A DNA stretch of 64,000 nt, taken from positions 284,001-348,000 of the forward strand of contig CAJHNH020004724.1 of NCBI GenBank assembly GCA_905116865.2, written 5' to 3'. Under the pieces are notes generated by a model. That model worked only from the letters and a program-made list of their open reading frames with translations. It was not told the DNA's origin and made no database searches. This DNA is from Candidula unifasciata (taxonomy: Eukaryota > Mollusca > Gastropoda > Stylommatophora > Geomitridae). Below, piece after piece: positions 48,964 to 60,910 of this stretch. Numbering within the stretch: the first letter of the stretch is position 1; every line of letters begins with the position of its first letter. The position numbers and the translations under genes were made by a program.

Positions 48964-51900
48964 TCTAATGAGCTATGCCGGCGGGAACGTATCTTCCTGG
49001 TAGGGTCACCCAAGCCAGACAGGTCATTGCTGAGGAGCCAGACTAAAGATGGCCTCCCGGTCCTCCAGGCTCGGGAGTTGGGCGCAGTGTCGACAGCTCT
49101 GCCCTGTAAAAAATCTACAACGTTACTGAAACTTCATGAGGAAAAAAGTGCTCTAAACGTCCGGTGGTCTTGGGACAGAGTCCCTCTGTCAGCATGAACA
49201 TCATGGGTGAAAGCCGAAAGGAAGCCCATGATGGGAAAACAAGTCTGCTGGATGTCAAAACCAAATTAAGAATTGGCTTCTGGAATGTAAGAACCATGTT
49301 TGAAACGGCCAAAATCGCCCGAGTAATTAAAGAAATGCAGAATTATAAACTGCATATTCTTGGAATTAATGAAAGCAGGTGGACAGGGTTTGGAGAATCC
49401 ACAACAGGTACAGGAGAAACCATAATATACTCTGGAAGAGATGATAACCTACATTCTGCCGGGGTGGCACTTATTTTAAAGAAAGGTATACACAAACATC
49501 TCATCGAGTGGCATCCAATCAATGAAAGAATAATGACAGCACGATTCAATGGCAAACATGCCAAACTTACAGTCACCCAATGCTACGCACCGACTAATGA
49601 AGCTGAAGATGAAGATAAAGAAACATTCTATAGGAGACTGCAAGAGGTAGTAGATAAAGTACCAGCCCATGATATTCTATGCATTATGGGAGATCTTAAT
49701 GCAAAATTTGGTAACAACAACTTGAGTAGAGAACTATCAATGGGAAATTAAGGATGTGGTACAATTAATAACAACGGGGAAAGATTGAGCGACTTCTGCA
49801 CGGCGAATAGACTTGTTATAGGAGGAACAATATTTCCTCACAAGAACATACACAAGCTTACATGGATATCCCCAAACAGAAGAGATGTAAACCAGATAGA
49901 CCATTTCATGGTAAACAGAAAATGGCGTGGGTCCCTACTCGATGTGCGTGTCAAAAGGGGAGCAGATGTGGGAAGCGATCATCACCTTGTAGTCGCTCTA
50001 CTACAACTTAAACTCAAAAAAGTTTACACGCAAGTTAATACACAGACAGCACGTTACAATGTTAACCTTTAAAGAGAAAAAGACATTGCCACTAAATTTA
50101 TAATAGAACTCAAGAATAGATTTCAAACCTTATCAAGTGACCCAGAAACTCCAACTACAATCAGCATTCAAGACATATGTAACCAGATCAAAGAAACATA
50201 CAAATCAACTAGCAATAAAATATTAGAAACCAGGAAACAACACCACAAAGAATGGGTAAGTAGTCAAACCATGGACTATATTGCCAAGCGAAAAATAATA
50301 AAGAGCCTCATAAATCACACTAAATCAGAACGTCAGAAAGACAAACTAATGTTAGAATATAGCGAACTAAATAAAATGACCAAGAAAAGTGCCAGAGCTG
50401 ACAAGAGAAGATTTTTTATGGAAAATCTTGCAGAAACAGCAGAAAATGCTGCTAAAGCACATGATCTACAACCCCTACACAAAATTACCCAGCAAATTTG
50501 CGGAAACAGAAACAACCATCACAGCAAACCCATCAGAGATAACCAAGGCAGACTGCTCACCACAGAACAAAAACAAGACATGCAGTGGACTAAACACTTC
50601 TCCGACCTCTTGGACAGACCTGGTCCTGAAAATACCCCAGAAATTCAACCAGCCTCTCAGGACATTGACATTATTACTGAACCACCAAGCAAACAAGAAA
50701 TCCTTAAAGCTATCCACACTTTAAAGAACAACAAAGCACCAGGCAAAGACGAATTGTCAGCAGAACTTTTCAAAGTAGATCCCAACACAACTGCTAGCAT
50801 TCTAGAACCATTGTTCAAGGATATTTGAGAAAAAGAAGTGTTGCCTGATGACCGGACTGAAGGAACAATAGTCAAAATCCCCACAAAAAGAGACTTAACA
50901 GACTGCAATAATTGGAAGGGAATTACTCTACTCTCAGTACCAAGCAAAATATTTTGTAAAATCATCATAATGAGGCTTGAAAAAGGAGTAGATAAATGCC
51001 TACGAGTAGAACAAGCAGGATTCAGAAAGGGCAGAGGAACAACTGAGCACATCTTCGCCATACGGAACGTTTTAGAACAATGCAACGAATGGCAGAGAAG
51101 TATATATCCTAATTTTGTGGACTTTGAGAAAGCTTTTGACAGCGTCCATAGAGACGGTCTGTGGAAAATGTTACGACATTATGGAATTCCAGAAAAAATA
51201 GTCAACATAATTGCTCTCTTCTATAAAGACTTTTCCTGCAGTATAAAAAATTGCAATACATCTTTCCCAGTAAAGACGGGTGTAAGACAGGGATGTGTTA
51301 TGTCATCTCTCCTCTTCAACCTTGTGATTGATTGGATACTAAAGAACACAGTAGACAGGACATTAGGAGGCATACGATGGACTCCATTCACCATGCTTGA
51401 GGACCTTGATTTTGCAGATGATATAGCACTCCTATCACATAAACATGAACATATACAAGAGAAAAGTAACAAACTAAACTGCACAGCAGAAATGGTGGGA
51501 CTGAGAATAAATACAAAGAAAACTAAGATCATGACAAACAGTCCAAACCAACAACCAGTGACCATAAGTAACCAATCACTTGAAAATGTAGAAAATTTCA
51601 CGTATCTTGGCAGTGTGGTGTCCCTACTGGGAGGGACCGAAGAGGACATACAGTCACGTCTGAACAAAGCTAGAGCTGCTTTTGGAAGGATGAGGCAAAT
51701 CTGGAAATCCAACAATTACTGCAGAGGAACGAAACTCCGACTCTACAAAAGCATCATTTTGCCAGTTCTTCTTTATGGAGCGGAATGCAGGAGAATGACC
51801 AAAAAGGATGCACACAAGCTGTCCACCTTCCACCACACATGTCTACGTAGAATTATCAAAATTTTCTGGCCAGATACAATCTCAAACACTAAACTACTTC

Positions 51901-52203
51901 AAACCACAAACCATGAAACTTTAGACAGTATGATTACCAAGAGAAGATGGAAATGGCTTGGCCACGTTATGTGAATGACTTCTGATATACCTGCCAAAAC
52001 AGCTCTCACATGGACACCAGAGGGAAAGAGAAAACAGGGGCGCCCAAAAACAACATGGAGACGAACGATGGAAAGTGACCTGAGTGCGGCATCTTTGACA
52101 TGGAAAACTGCATTGAAGATTGCACAGGACAGGAAAGCATGGAAAGTCCTCTCTGAAGCCTCATGTGCCACTAGGCATAACGAGAACTGATGATAAGATG
52201 ATG
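48964..52203 (+). mobile_element. Full-length RTE-like LINE with perfect 14-bp target duplication
   Basis: ATGACCACCGCTAC flanks the element at 48950-48963 and 52204-52217, fixing its ends. It is about 3.24 kb long, with a 5' UTR of about 230 bp, an APE-type endonuclease, a reverse transcriptase, a tail with GHVM and GRPKTTWRR motifs, and a short 3' end made of GAT-rich units (ATGATAAGATGATG). Length, single-ORF layout and 3' end are typical of RTE-clade LINEs. Confidence 0.85.
49194..52190 (+). pseudogene. RTE-like LINE polyprotein (endonuclease-RT) with four in-frame stops
   Basis: One reading frame from the ATG at 49194 to the stop at 52188-52190, interrupted only by TAA 49749, TAA 50070, TGA 50826 and TGA 51972. 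There is no frameshift. Endonuclease: RIGFWNVRTMFE, LGINESRW (catalytic Glu), MGDLNAKFG, NQIDHFMVNRKWRG and GSDHHLVV (catalytic Asp-His). RT: LKNNKAPGKDELSAELFK, VKIPTKRDLTDCNNW, QAGFRKGRGT, FVDFEKAFDSVHR, GVRQGCVMSSLLFN and LDFADDIALL (catalytic pair near 51416). Tail: TYLGSVVS, LYKSIILPVLLYGAE and WKWLGHVM. The two TGA sites replace Trp-like and Arg-like positions, consistent with single transitions after insertion. Confidence 0.9.
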
Positions 52204-52289
52204 ATGACCACCGCTACCAAGTGGACACAGTCTAAAATTGGTAAATACTGGTCATTAAATTTATAACTAGTTCTGTATAACATTAAAAA

Positions 52290-52650
52290 AATGGTTTGGC
52301 AGAACAGAAAGCTGATGATTAAAACAAAAACTCTTATCAGTCAGGTTTGTGTTCTCATCACACTTCTTTACGGCAGTGAAACTTGGTCAACATATTTGCA
52401 CCAGGAGAAACAGCTTACTGGCTTTCACATGCGATATTTAAGAATAACACTTGACATTAGATGGCAGAACCTTACAAACACTGAGGTACTGAAAATAGCA
52501 GTTTTACAAGTTTTCTGAACGCCCATTCTCTGAAGGCTCCTGTGGCTGGGTCACACCTGGAGAATAAGAATGCAAGAGTCCCTAAGTACTACCTCTATGA
52601 TGAATTACTGATGGGTAGATGATGTCGAGGCCGGCTTCTACTACAGTAAA
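52290..52650 (+). pseudogene. LINE post-RT fragment of another family
   Basis: Reads VWQNRKLMIKTKTLISQVCV, LITLLYGSETWSTYLHQEKQ, LTGFHMRYLRITLDIRWQN and then LLWLGHTWRIRMQES in a shifted frame. Same region as the element at 61.4 kb but a different sequence. Truncated at both ends, with stops. Confidence 0.75.
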
Positions 52651-53042
52651 AATAATGTGTGTGCGAGCCGGATATGAATGATAAAGATATTGAGGTAGAT
52701 TCGTGGGAACAAAATACCATGAACCGCCCTGCGTGAAGGGTTAAATCGCGAAGGGATTAAGAAGGAAGGAAAACATGATTTCAGATAGGATGAGATATGA
52801 GAGTCTGAGAAGAATTAGACTGAATACACTTGATGTCAACACTGGTTCTGAAATCCCACACACTGATTGTGCAATAGTTTTCTGACGGCGCCCAGGTCTT
52901 GCTAGTCGTACCCGCCATCGGCTGTGATTTTCATGTCTCCTCATTACACATTATAACAGTGGAAAGACCGACAGATGCCACAAAATATCATATATTCAGC
53001 ACATCTGCAGACGTGTCACCGTGTTGTCTGTTACTTTTGTCG
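52651..53042. repeat. Dispersed segment shared with 62.2-62.56 kb
   Basis: Shares patches with 62220-62560 in the same orientation: ATATTGAGGTAGATT, TGAAATCCCACAC, CATCGGCTGTGATTTTC and AAAGACCGACAGATGC, with large divergence. Family unknown. Confidence 0.45.
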
Positions 53043-53044
53043 GT

Positions 53045-53181
53045 GGAAGTGCAGTCATTGATGTAGAGTCATTGATGTAGAGTCATTGATGTAGAGTCAT
53101 TGATGTAGAGTCATTGATGTAGAGTCATTGATGTAGAGTCATTGATGTAGAGTCATTGATGTAGAGTCATTGATGTAGAGT
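53045..53181. repeat. 14-bp tandem repeat, about 9 copies
   Basis: Unit GTAGAGTCATTGAT. One unit's worth of the same sequence recurs after the adjacent SINE. Confidence 0.95.
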
Positions 53182-53441
53182 AAAGGTCCTTTTTCCACAC
53201 CTACAGGCTTTTTTGGGAATATAGGGCTAAACCTTTTTATTATAGATCTATAGGCTTTTAGTGGGTAATGTGGTCAGCATCACACTGGCCGCCTTTACTT
53301 CCCAGGGCTGCACCTGGTACCCACTCAAGGCTGGGTTCACCTGGGAGTCAAGGTCATTTGTGAAAAGTCTGGCTCCGTTAAGACACGAACCCACGACCTT
53401 CCGATCCACAGGGGGGCGTCTAGCCGCCACGGTGACTCCCA
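53182..53441 (-). mobile_element. SINE family II with 13-bp target duplication
   Basis: Inverted family II body (TGTGGTCAGCATCACACTGG, CTTCCCAGGGCTGCACC) and a tRNA-like head (GACACGAACCCACGACC). ATTGATGTAGAGT flanks it at 53169-53181 and 53442-53454. Confidence 0.8.
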
Positions 53442-53610
53442 ATTGATGTAGAGTGCTATAGTAATATCTCAGTTGTCCTAGGCACCAGATGGCTGACGTG
53501 ACCACCATGTCGCCTCTCCATGCCAGCCACGCCTAATTTCACTACTATTTTCCATGAAACAGTTTTTAGCCAGGGTCGACCTTAGAAGGGATTAGGAAAT
53601 GAAATCATTA

Positions 53611-53844
53611 AAGTTAGTTGCGTATCCTTTACAGGACGTTGCAGAACCAACCCTCAGCCCCTGGCTGTTGTGTGGTTTCTCTAGGCAATTTACATCCAGT
53701 AGTTTGCCATTCCTTCTGGACGGCCGGCTTTCTTGATACCACTGACGAAACTAACGCAAGGCGCATTGCCCGCAGCTGGGATCGAACCTGGCATCCCGGC
53801 ATTACGAAGCGAAGCGTTCGATTCGACTTAGCCACAGAGCCGAC
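53611..53844 (-). mobile_element. SINE family I with perfect 12-bp target duplication
   Basis: Full-length inverted copy: AGTTAGTTGCGTATCC at one end, GGGATCGAACCTGGC (box B) and CGACTTAGCCACAGAGCC (box A) at the other. ATGAAATCATTA flanks it at 53599-53610 and 53845-53856. Confidence 0.9.
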
Positions 53845-53856
53845 ATGAAATCATTA

Positions 53857-54845
53857 CTTCCCTATAAATTCAAATCCATGACATCAAAGTCACACATGTG
53901 AACCACTAGTGGAACTAGAAGGTTACTCGCACACCCGCAAGGACATTCTAATACAAAATAAAAGGTGGGGAAGGAAAGGGGGCGCAAGTCAAAACGTTTG
54001 GCCAGTTAGAGAAAATGTCCTGTGAGGCTACACCATACATGGCAAAAGAGAAGATGGACGAAGCCCACAAGGTAGATCGAGAAAGCACTATGTGTCTATT
54101 GTCAAAGCGACCACAACAGGAAGACGCTTAATCGTATATCTCTCTAGAAACCTCAAGGAGTAAAAGATGAGATGAGGAAGAGGGAGAGGGAAGAACATTG
54201 CTGATATAATCTGCGCTGAACGGATTAGACTGCTGTGGTAATATCCAATCTCTAAGGCTAACCCGACTACGTGACCAAGAAAGGTCAGGAGAAGAAAGTT
54301 TAAGCTGCTTTAGAGGTAGCGATAGAGATATTAACAACTTCGTAAGTGTTAATCCAGTAGGTGTACATTATAATGGCTGCTGTATTGGAGGACTGAGCAA
54401 GTATGGAAATACTCAGTGTGCAGTGGCGTCGATTGTTAATAACATAACTGCACAATAAAATCTCGTTTTGACAGTTTTATCTTCGCATTAAATTCTGATA
54501 TTTGGAAACAAGACCTCCCTGTATGGGTTCCAGGGCCCTATTTTAAGAAAAACAAGAATAGACCCACTGCCTACCTAAAAGGCATGTCATAAGAGTCGAC
54601 TAATTGGGAGCTGTCTTCGAAGTCGGAGTGCATCTGCCTGAGAGGCAAGGAACCTGCAGTCTGCATACAAATGAGTCAGATCTGTCAAACGGATGCACAG
54701 GCAACACTTAGGTTCTGAAACAGGACTGCAGTCCACAAGTGGATGAACCAGAACTTTCCGCCAGTTTACAGCTGCTGAACGCGAAGAAAAAAAAAAAAAA
54801 AACGAGCAGCTTGAAAATATATTTTTATAGTGTACTCACTGTACT
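53857..54845. other. Anonymous DNA with a short dispersed motif
   Basis: CTACCTAAAAGGCATGTCAT then AAGAGTCGACTAATTGGG near 54572-54608 resembles stretches at 22.87 and 25.39 kb. A-run at 54786-54802. No gene recognised. Confidence 0.4.
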
Positions 54846-55074
54846 GTGGACTCTGTGGCTAAGTCGATGCGAACGCTTCGTAATGCGGGCATGCCGGGTT
54901 CGATCCCAGCTGCGGGCCATGCGTCATGCATTGGTTTCGACAGTGGTATCAAGAAAGCAGACCGTCCAGAAAGCAATGACAAACTACTGGACGTAACTTT
55001 GCCTAGAAAAACCACACAACAGCTAGGAGCTGTTGGGGTTGGTTCTGCAACGTCCTGTAAAGGATACGCAACTA
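54846..55074 (+). mobile_element. SINE family I with perfect 12-bp target duplication
   Basis: Box A-like CTGTGGCTAAGTCG, box B GGGTTCGATCCC, tail CAACGTCCTGTAAAGGATAC. ACTCACTGTACT flanks it at 54834-54845 and 55075-55086. Confidence 0.9.
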
Positions 55075-55086
55075 ACTCACTGTACT

Positions 55087-55580
55087 TAGCAGTATGAATA
55101 TATTCTACTCTCCTCGCCAGCACACAATAATTCAGCATACAGTGGAGTTCATACACCAGACACAGATGTGATGATTTACAATGTATCAGTCTAGAATTTA
55201 AATAGTCCTTTAAATATACAGCACCAGTAGCAATGTCTCTTTATGATATGCCTTTCTAAAACCATTTACGACAATTGTTATGTTTTACAAACCGTCCTAT
55301 ACAAGAAGTAATATTATATGCTTACACAATACTGCCAATAATTGATAAGACTGATTTTATTATGGCCAAGACAGGAAGAATATACAAGAAGCAAATTACA
55401 TCTAAACAAGCAGCAGTCATCTATGATTTGGCAGAATTACAATGCCGACTGGTCAGCAGACGACAAATAACCCTTCATTTTGTTCAGCTAGTGAGATTTA
55501 TTTTTGTTGCGTCTGCAGCACGGATTAAAAAAAAAAGCTGACATTAAAATCTATTTTAAACTCAGAAAATGATATTCACA
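55087..55580. other. Anonymous AT-rich DNA
   Basis: The open frame at 55275-55541 has no domain I recognise, though it lies directly before a mariner scrap and may be part of the same decayed element. Confidence 0.35.
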
Positions 55581-55584
55581 CAGA

Positions 55585-55725
55585 TTAATTGGTGAGACAA
55601 GTTTATGGGGATCAATGTTTATGTCGTGCACAGATATTCATGTGGTATTCCCAATTTAAAATTGGTGTTCAATGGTTGAAGATAAAACAAGGCTCAAAAC
55701 CTGATTTGTGCTCTTTATGGCGAAT
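55585..55725 (+). pseudogene. mariner-type transposase scrap
   Basis: Reads VRQVYGDQCLCRAQIFMWY then SQFKIGVQWLKIKQGSKPD. The YGDxxxSRxxVFxWxxxFKxGxxxxxDxxRSGRP pattern is the second HTH of mariner transposases. The catalytic domain was not found. Confidence 0.55.
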
Positions 55726-56585
55726 TCGTTGCCATAGATGGAATATACGACTACCGTTTGTGCGAGTGATGGCAGATAAATGTGATTTGGACTTTGAAAA
55801 GTATTGATACTCGTAGACATAACTCACCAGATCAATTGTTTCAAATTTTTTTTGAAAATGTTTAAATTTTTATTTTCTGAGTTTGAAACAATATTTACAG
55901 CTCTCATTTCCCCCATGCTACATACGTAACCATACAACTCTCACTAACTCACACACACACACAAAGGCGGGTAACAAAAATGTTACCAGATCATAGATAA
56001 ATAGGGCCTGCATTGATTACATGTATTGCTTCGTTGTATGCGCTTTTTTTGGGTCATAATAAATAAGCCTAATTATGTAAGTTTCGAATGGTGTAAATGC
56101 ACATGCACATACACATGCATAAACACTCCTCTGACTCTCTCTGTCTCTGTCTGTCTCTGTCTCTCTCTCCATCACACACACGAAAACAGACACACACACA
56201 CATTTCCTGACAATTTTATTGGTTCATTCATTCATGCATGCGTGCATATTTCCATACACGTACAACAAACACGCACACACACACATCTATACATGCATTT
56301 ACACACACACATTTATACATTTATACATGCATTTACACACACACATTTATACATTTACATGCATTTACACACATACATAGATACATGCATACATAGAAAT
56401 GTATGCATGCATACTACATAGATACTTACATACATATAAACACATGCATACACACACACAGAGATACCCACACCCATAAACATTCTCACACACGTACAGA
56501 CACAGACTCAAACACACACACACACACATAAATTATATGAAGACTACATCATTTCAAAATGTATCACTTTAAAAAAGAACCACTT
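55726..56585. other. Intron DNA with CA-rich tract
   Basis: CACA/CATACA-rich from about 56095 to 56535. No gene recognised. Confidence 0.5.
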
Positions 56586-57030
56586 CCTCCTGAACATAGG
56601 ACAAGCCCCATCACTCAGCATAGATCTTCTCTTCTGAAGTGAACATAAACAATCTCTCCTTCTCTCAGCATAAATCTTTTCTTTCACAATGAACACTCAC
56701 AATCAGTATAAATCTTTTTTTTTCACAATTAACCCTCACAATCTCTCCATCTCTCAGTATAAATCTTTTCTTTCACTATGAACACTCACAATTTCTCTGT
56801 CTCTCAGTATAAATCTTTTCTTTCACTATGAACACTCACAATCTCTCTGTCTCTCAGTATAAATCGTTTCTTTCACTATGAACACTCACAATCTCTCTGT
56901 CTCTCAGTATAAATCTTTTCTTTCACTATGAACACTCACAATCTCTCCATCTCTCAGTATAAATCTTTTCTTTCACAATGAACACTCACAATCTCTCCAT
57001 CTCTCAGTATACATTTTTTTTTCACAACCA
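56586..57030. repeat. 50-bp minisatellite upstream of exon B
   Basis: The unit reads CTCTCCATCTCTCAGTATAA, ATCTTTTCTTTCACAATG, then AACACTCACAAT. The first unit carries TGAACATAGGACAAGCCCCA, similar to the first bases of exon B (TGAACATACGACAAGCTACC). Each unit contains a pyrimidine tract plus CAG resembling a 3' splice site. Confidence 0.9.
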
Positions 57031-57203
57031 ACAAAGGGCAAAGTACCATAACATAACTCTTTTATACTGTTTAACGAAGTTACTGGATTTGTACATGTTT
57101 GGTTCTCGTATATTTTGATGTATTTGTTTGCACATATTCACGCATGCACGAATGAATGAACCAATAAACATATCTTTGAATGTGTGTTTGTGTGTATTTG
57201 AGA

Positions 57204-57310
<107 letters not shown>

Positions 57311-57450
57311 CGCGCGTATTTATGTGTGTGTATGTACATGTGTATATACACTGTTCGAAACGTAAATTGTCTGGCTGATTTGTGATAAAAAATGCCTGTC
57401 CTGGAAAGAAACTACCTACCCCACTATAATAATACATCTCTCTTCCCCAG

Positions 57451-57591
57451 TGAACATACGACAAGCTACCATGTTCCCACTGGTCAGTCTCCTCATCCTT
57501 CTCATCGGTGGCATCATGTGTTTCATCGGCCACTGTAACGACAACAGGAAAATGCTGACTTTTGTTTCTGGAATATTATTTGTCTTAGCAG
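57451..57591 (+). CDS. Stargazin/CACNG-like (TARP) gene, internal exon B
   Basis: A 141-bp exon with a strong acceptor (ATCTCTCTTCCCCAG, ending 57450) and a consensus CAG/GTAAGT donor. It starts with two bases completing a codon from exon A, reads NIRQATMFPLVSLLILLIGG, IMCFIGHCNDNRKMLTFVSG and ILFVLAG, and ends with one base. The first part is a transmembrane helix (segment 2). IGHC...RKMLTFVSGILFVLAG is the short intracellular turn and the start of segment 3, closely resembling invertebrate stargazin-like proteins. From memory, the matching exon of vertebrate CACNG genes is also about 141 bp. The next exon, expected to begin with Gly-Leu-like residues of segment 3, is not visible downstream. 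SINE and array DNA begins only about 17 bp after the donor. Confidence 0.85.
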
Positions 57592-57607
57592 GTAAGTGTC
57601 TAATAAG

Positions 57608-58412
57608 TAAGGTAAAGATCACTTTTCACGCCATTAGGCGCATCGGGCATCTATTCTTTCACAATCAACCCTCACAATCTCTCCATCTCTCAGTATAAAT
57701 CTTTTCTTTCACAGTGAACACTCACAATCTCTCTGTCTGTCAGTATAAATCTTTTCTTTCACAATGAACACTCACAATCTCTCCATCTCTCAGTTTAAAT
57801 CTTTTCTTTCACAATGAACACTCACAATCTCTCCATCTCTCAGTATAAATCGTTTCTTTCACAATAAACACTCACAATCTCTCTGTCTCTCAGTATAAAT
57901 CGTTTCTTTCACAATAAACACTCACAATCTCTCTATCTCTCAGTATAAATCTTTTCTTTCACAATAAACACTCACAATCTCTCTATCTCTCAGTATAAAT
58001 CGTTTCTTTCACAATGAACACTGACAATCTCTCCATCTCTCAGTATAAATTGTTTCTTTCACAGTGAACATTCACAATCTCTCCATCTCTCAGTATAAAT
58101 CGTTTCTTTCACAATGAACACTCCCAATCTCTCCACCTCTCAGTATAAATCTTTTCTTTCACAATCAACAAAGGCGTATCGGGCATATGAGAAGAGCACC
58201 CCATATTTTTACGGACTAATCGGCACTGGGTGAGTAATGTGGTCAGCATTACGCCGGCCATCTTTGCTTCCATATCCGAGTACCCATTTCAGGCTAAGTC
58301 GACCTGCGACGCCCCATACCACAATAAAAATCCACGCAGCCAGCAGTGGGCTTCGATCGCGGTATGTTGCAATTACGAGTCGGACTCACAACGCTTTAGC
58401 CACGGACGCACA
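57608..58412 (-). mobile_element. SINE family II split by a minisatellite
   Basis: The inverted 3' end lies at 57608-57650 (AAAGATCACTTTTCACGCC, GCGCATCGGGCAT). The rest resumes at about 58170 (GGCGTATCGGGCATATG) and runs to the tRNA-like head (CTTCGATCGCGG, GCTTTAGCCACGG). The 50-bp array fills the gap. Confidence 0.75.
57651..58168. repeat. 50-bp minisatellite downstream of exon B
   Basis: About ten units of the same 50-bp repeat as 56586-57030, here lying inside a SINE. Confidence 0.95.
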
Positions 58413-58479
58413 TGTCTTGTAGGTGCAGTTTTATTTTTCCTGAAGCCCCTTTCGAGGACTTATTACTCCGATTTATGTA

Positions 58480-58700
58480 AAGCGAGGGACTCGTATCCAC
58501 TCCTTCAGGCGTATTGGACACATAGGGCTAGACCAATAGTTTATAGACCGATCTGCACTCTGCGATTGATGTAGTCAACATCGCGCTGGCTGCCTTTACA
58601 TTCTAGGACCGTATCTGATACCCATTAAAGCTAGGTCGACCTAGGATCCAAGGTCATTTCTGTAAAATTTCCTACTCCATCAGGAATCAAACCCACGCCA
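58480..58700 (-). mobile_element. SINE family II, diverged
   Basis: CACATAGGGCTAGACC, TGATGTAGTCAACATCGCGC and GATACCCATTAAAGC, then a head-like AATCAAACCCACGCC. Confidence 0.65.
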
Positions 58701-58734
58701 CCTTGAGAATATAACAGGACCTACATGCACAATT

Positions 58735-59190
58735 TGGGTCACAATACCCCCACGGCTTCTTTGAGTATATGACAAGAACTCCACGCCGTTTGAGTATATG
58801 ACAAGAACTCCACGCCGTTTGAGTATATGACAAGAACTCCACGCCGTTTGAGTATATGACAAGAACTCCACGCCGTTTGAGTATATGACAAGTCCCCCAC
58901 TCCTTCTTAAGTATATAACAATACCCCCACGCCCCCTTGTGTAGATGACAAGTCCTCAACGCCCCCTTGAGTATATGACAAATCCCCTACGCCCCCTTGA
59001 GTATATGACGTCCCCCACGCCCTTTGAGTATATGATAAGTCCCCCACTCCTTCTTAAGTATATAACAATACCCACACGCCCTATTGAGTATATGACAAGT
59101 CCCTCACGTCGTTTGAGTATATGACAAGTCCCCCACTCCTTCCTGAGTATATGACAAGTCTCCTACGCCCCCTTGAGTATATGACCCACA
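58735..59190. repeat. 30-bp minisatellite related to the 23-24 kb array
   Basis: The unit reads TTGAGTATATGACAAGTCCC then CCACGCCCCC with variants, about 14 copies. Its reverse complement aligns with the GGCGTGGACGTC...TTGCTGTATACTCAA unit of 23345-24420. Confidence 0.9.
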
Positions 59191-59614
59191 CAAAAAAAAT
59201 AATAATATTACAAATAGTAAGATGTAGATTTCGCAACAAGTGAAACAGTCAGGAGATACTTTTTTGGTCAGAATGTGTTCCTAATCTATGAATGCCTTTG
59301 TAATCATATTGATTAGATTTTTTAACTGTAGATGAACAAACTACTCATGAAAACAAGAAACTGTTCTTGTCTTTGTGTTTTATAAAATTTTCAAAATGTT
59401 TTATTGATAATTAAACTGAAAAAAACAATTAGTGATTAGTTATTAGTAAGGATTATTATCACAGCACTCCGGGGAGATCCATAGCTGCTTCGATCTCCTC
59501 TCAGTAGCTCCATAGGTGTGTAATAACTAGTGACACCTGTTGTGTGTTAGTTAATGAAACGTCTATTTCTCTTAGCTAAATTTTCATTTCTCGCAGCCTC
59601 TTCCTGCACCCCTA
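59191..59614. other. Anonymous AT-rich DNA
   Basis: No candidate for a further stargazin exon seen here. Confidence 0.4.
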
Positions 59615-60910
59615 TGTCCATCAGCCTACACATACATACGGAGTCATGTCATTTGGCGTGTTCCTCGGTACAGTAAGTGCTGCTCATGGCATTGATAACG
59701 TCACTTCTGTCTAATACTGGGCCAGCCATAGCAATAGCAGTTTCGGCAAGATGATCTGCACACTCCTTCCCTTGAACACCAGCATTATCTGACACAAAGA
59801 TGAAGGTCATGGCAGCCATTCGCGAAGTGCTAAGTGTTGCAATTTATTCTTGTCTGACAAAACTAGCCTGCATTTTTTTAAGCATATTCAACGAGTCAAT
59901 ATGCAAGCGTGTGTGAATCATTGAGTACCAAGTCATGTTAATGCCCTTGTTACAGCCGTAGTTTTCGTTTTAAGGCTACTAGTTGTAACAGCAAAGGCGC
60001 CATTAATCTCTTGATTGGTTTTACCCCTTAAGCTTGCTGTGAATGCCTATGCCCTTTGCTTACCCCAAATTACTGATCCGTCTGTGTAAACTATAGCATC
60101 ACCTTCATCTGTTTTTGATAAATCAGTGTTCTGACTAAAGTGTCCACAATGCAAAGAATCTGCTCTCTACAGCTTCCATCAAGTGTGATGTGGACTGCAA
60201 TGGTAATGTTTAGAGAGGGAGGATAGGTACCCATTGAATTCTAAATATAATGTCACCAAGACGGCAAACGTGTTCGATGGCATCCTCAGCGCGACCCATC
60301 CAGGATTTTCCTCGTTTAAGTCTATGTTTTTTCTTTCTATTTTGTTTTTTCTTGAATAATTCCTCATGAAGTCGGTGTCAAGATTCTAACTTCACTTTGA
60401 GGAAAGCAACAGCCCTGTATAGTTTGATTCTGCTTTCCATTGTAGGGAAATCAAAAGGTATCGCATGGATTTACAGGAGGTGTCATAAGGCATCGAAGAA
60501 TCATGCGCATTTTCAATTTTTTTCTAATCTGTTCTTCTGTGTGGTGCTGAGATTCATGTTGATCAGTACATATTCAATGTTTGAGGGAACTAACCCATGA
60601 TATAGCAATAAAAAAAACTTCATAAGTGTTATGTGCAAAGACGGCATCATAACGCCATGTATATATGTTTGTCTGTATCCTCCAAGTGTATGTGTGTGGG
60701 TAGGGGGTGGGGGGGGGGTAGATGCTAATTTATTTCAAGTTGACTTGCCAGTCTTCTGGCTATTATCTTTTTTTCCATTGATTTGCTTAGTATGTTCTGC
60801 ATCGTTATGATTCTATAGATATTTATGTGCCTGGCATCTTTACCAGGTATTTCTAGCGGAATCATGCAGTCAGCTTTCTGGGTTTGTGCCATTACAGACG
60901 ATTGTCATTT
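59615..60910 (-). pseudogene. LINE with RNase H domain, decayed copy
   Basis: Read on the - strand from high to low coordinates. RT fragment at 60725-60905: ADCMIPLEIPGKDARHINIY, RIITMQNILSKSMEKK and IIARRLASQLEIN. Connection-like scraps lie at about 60380-60560. RNase H lies at 59640-60160, with DAIVYTDGSVIWGKQRA (catalytic Asp), FTHACILTR and FVSDNAGVQGKECADHLAET. Stops and frameshifts are frequent, and most of the RT is missing or unrecognisable. An RNase H domain after the RT points to the I/Jockey-type LINE groups. Confidence 0.7.
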
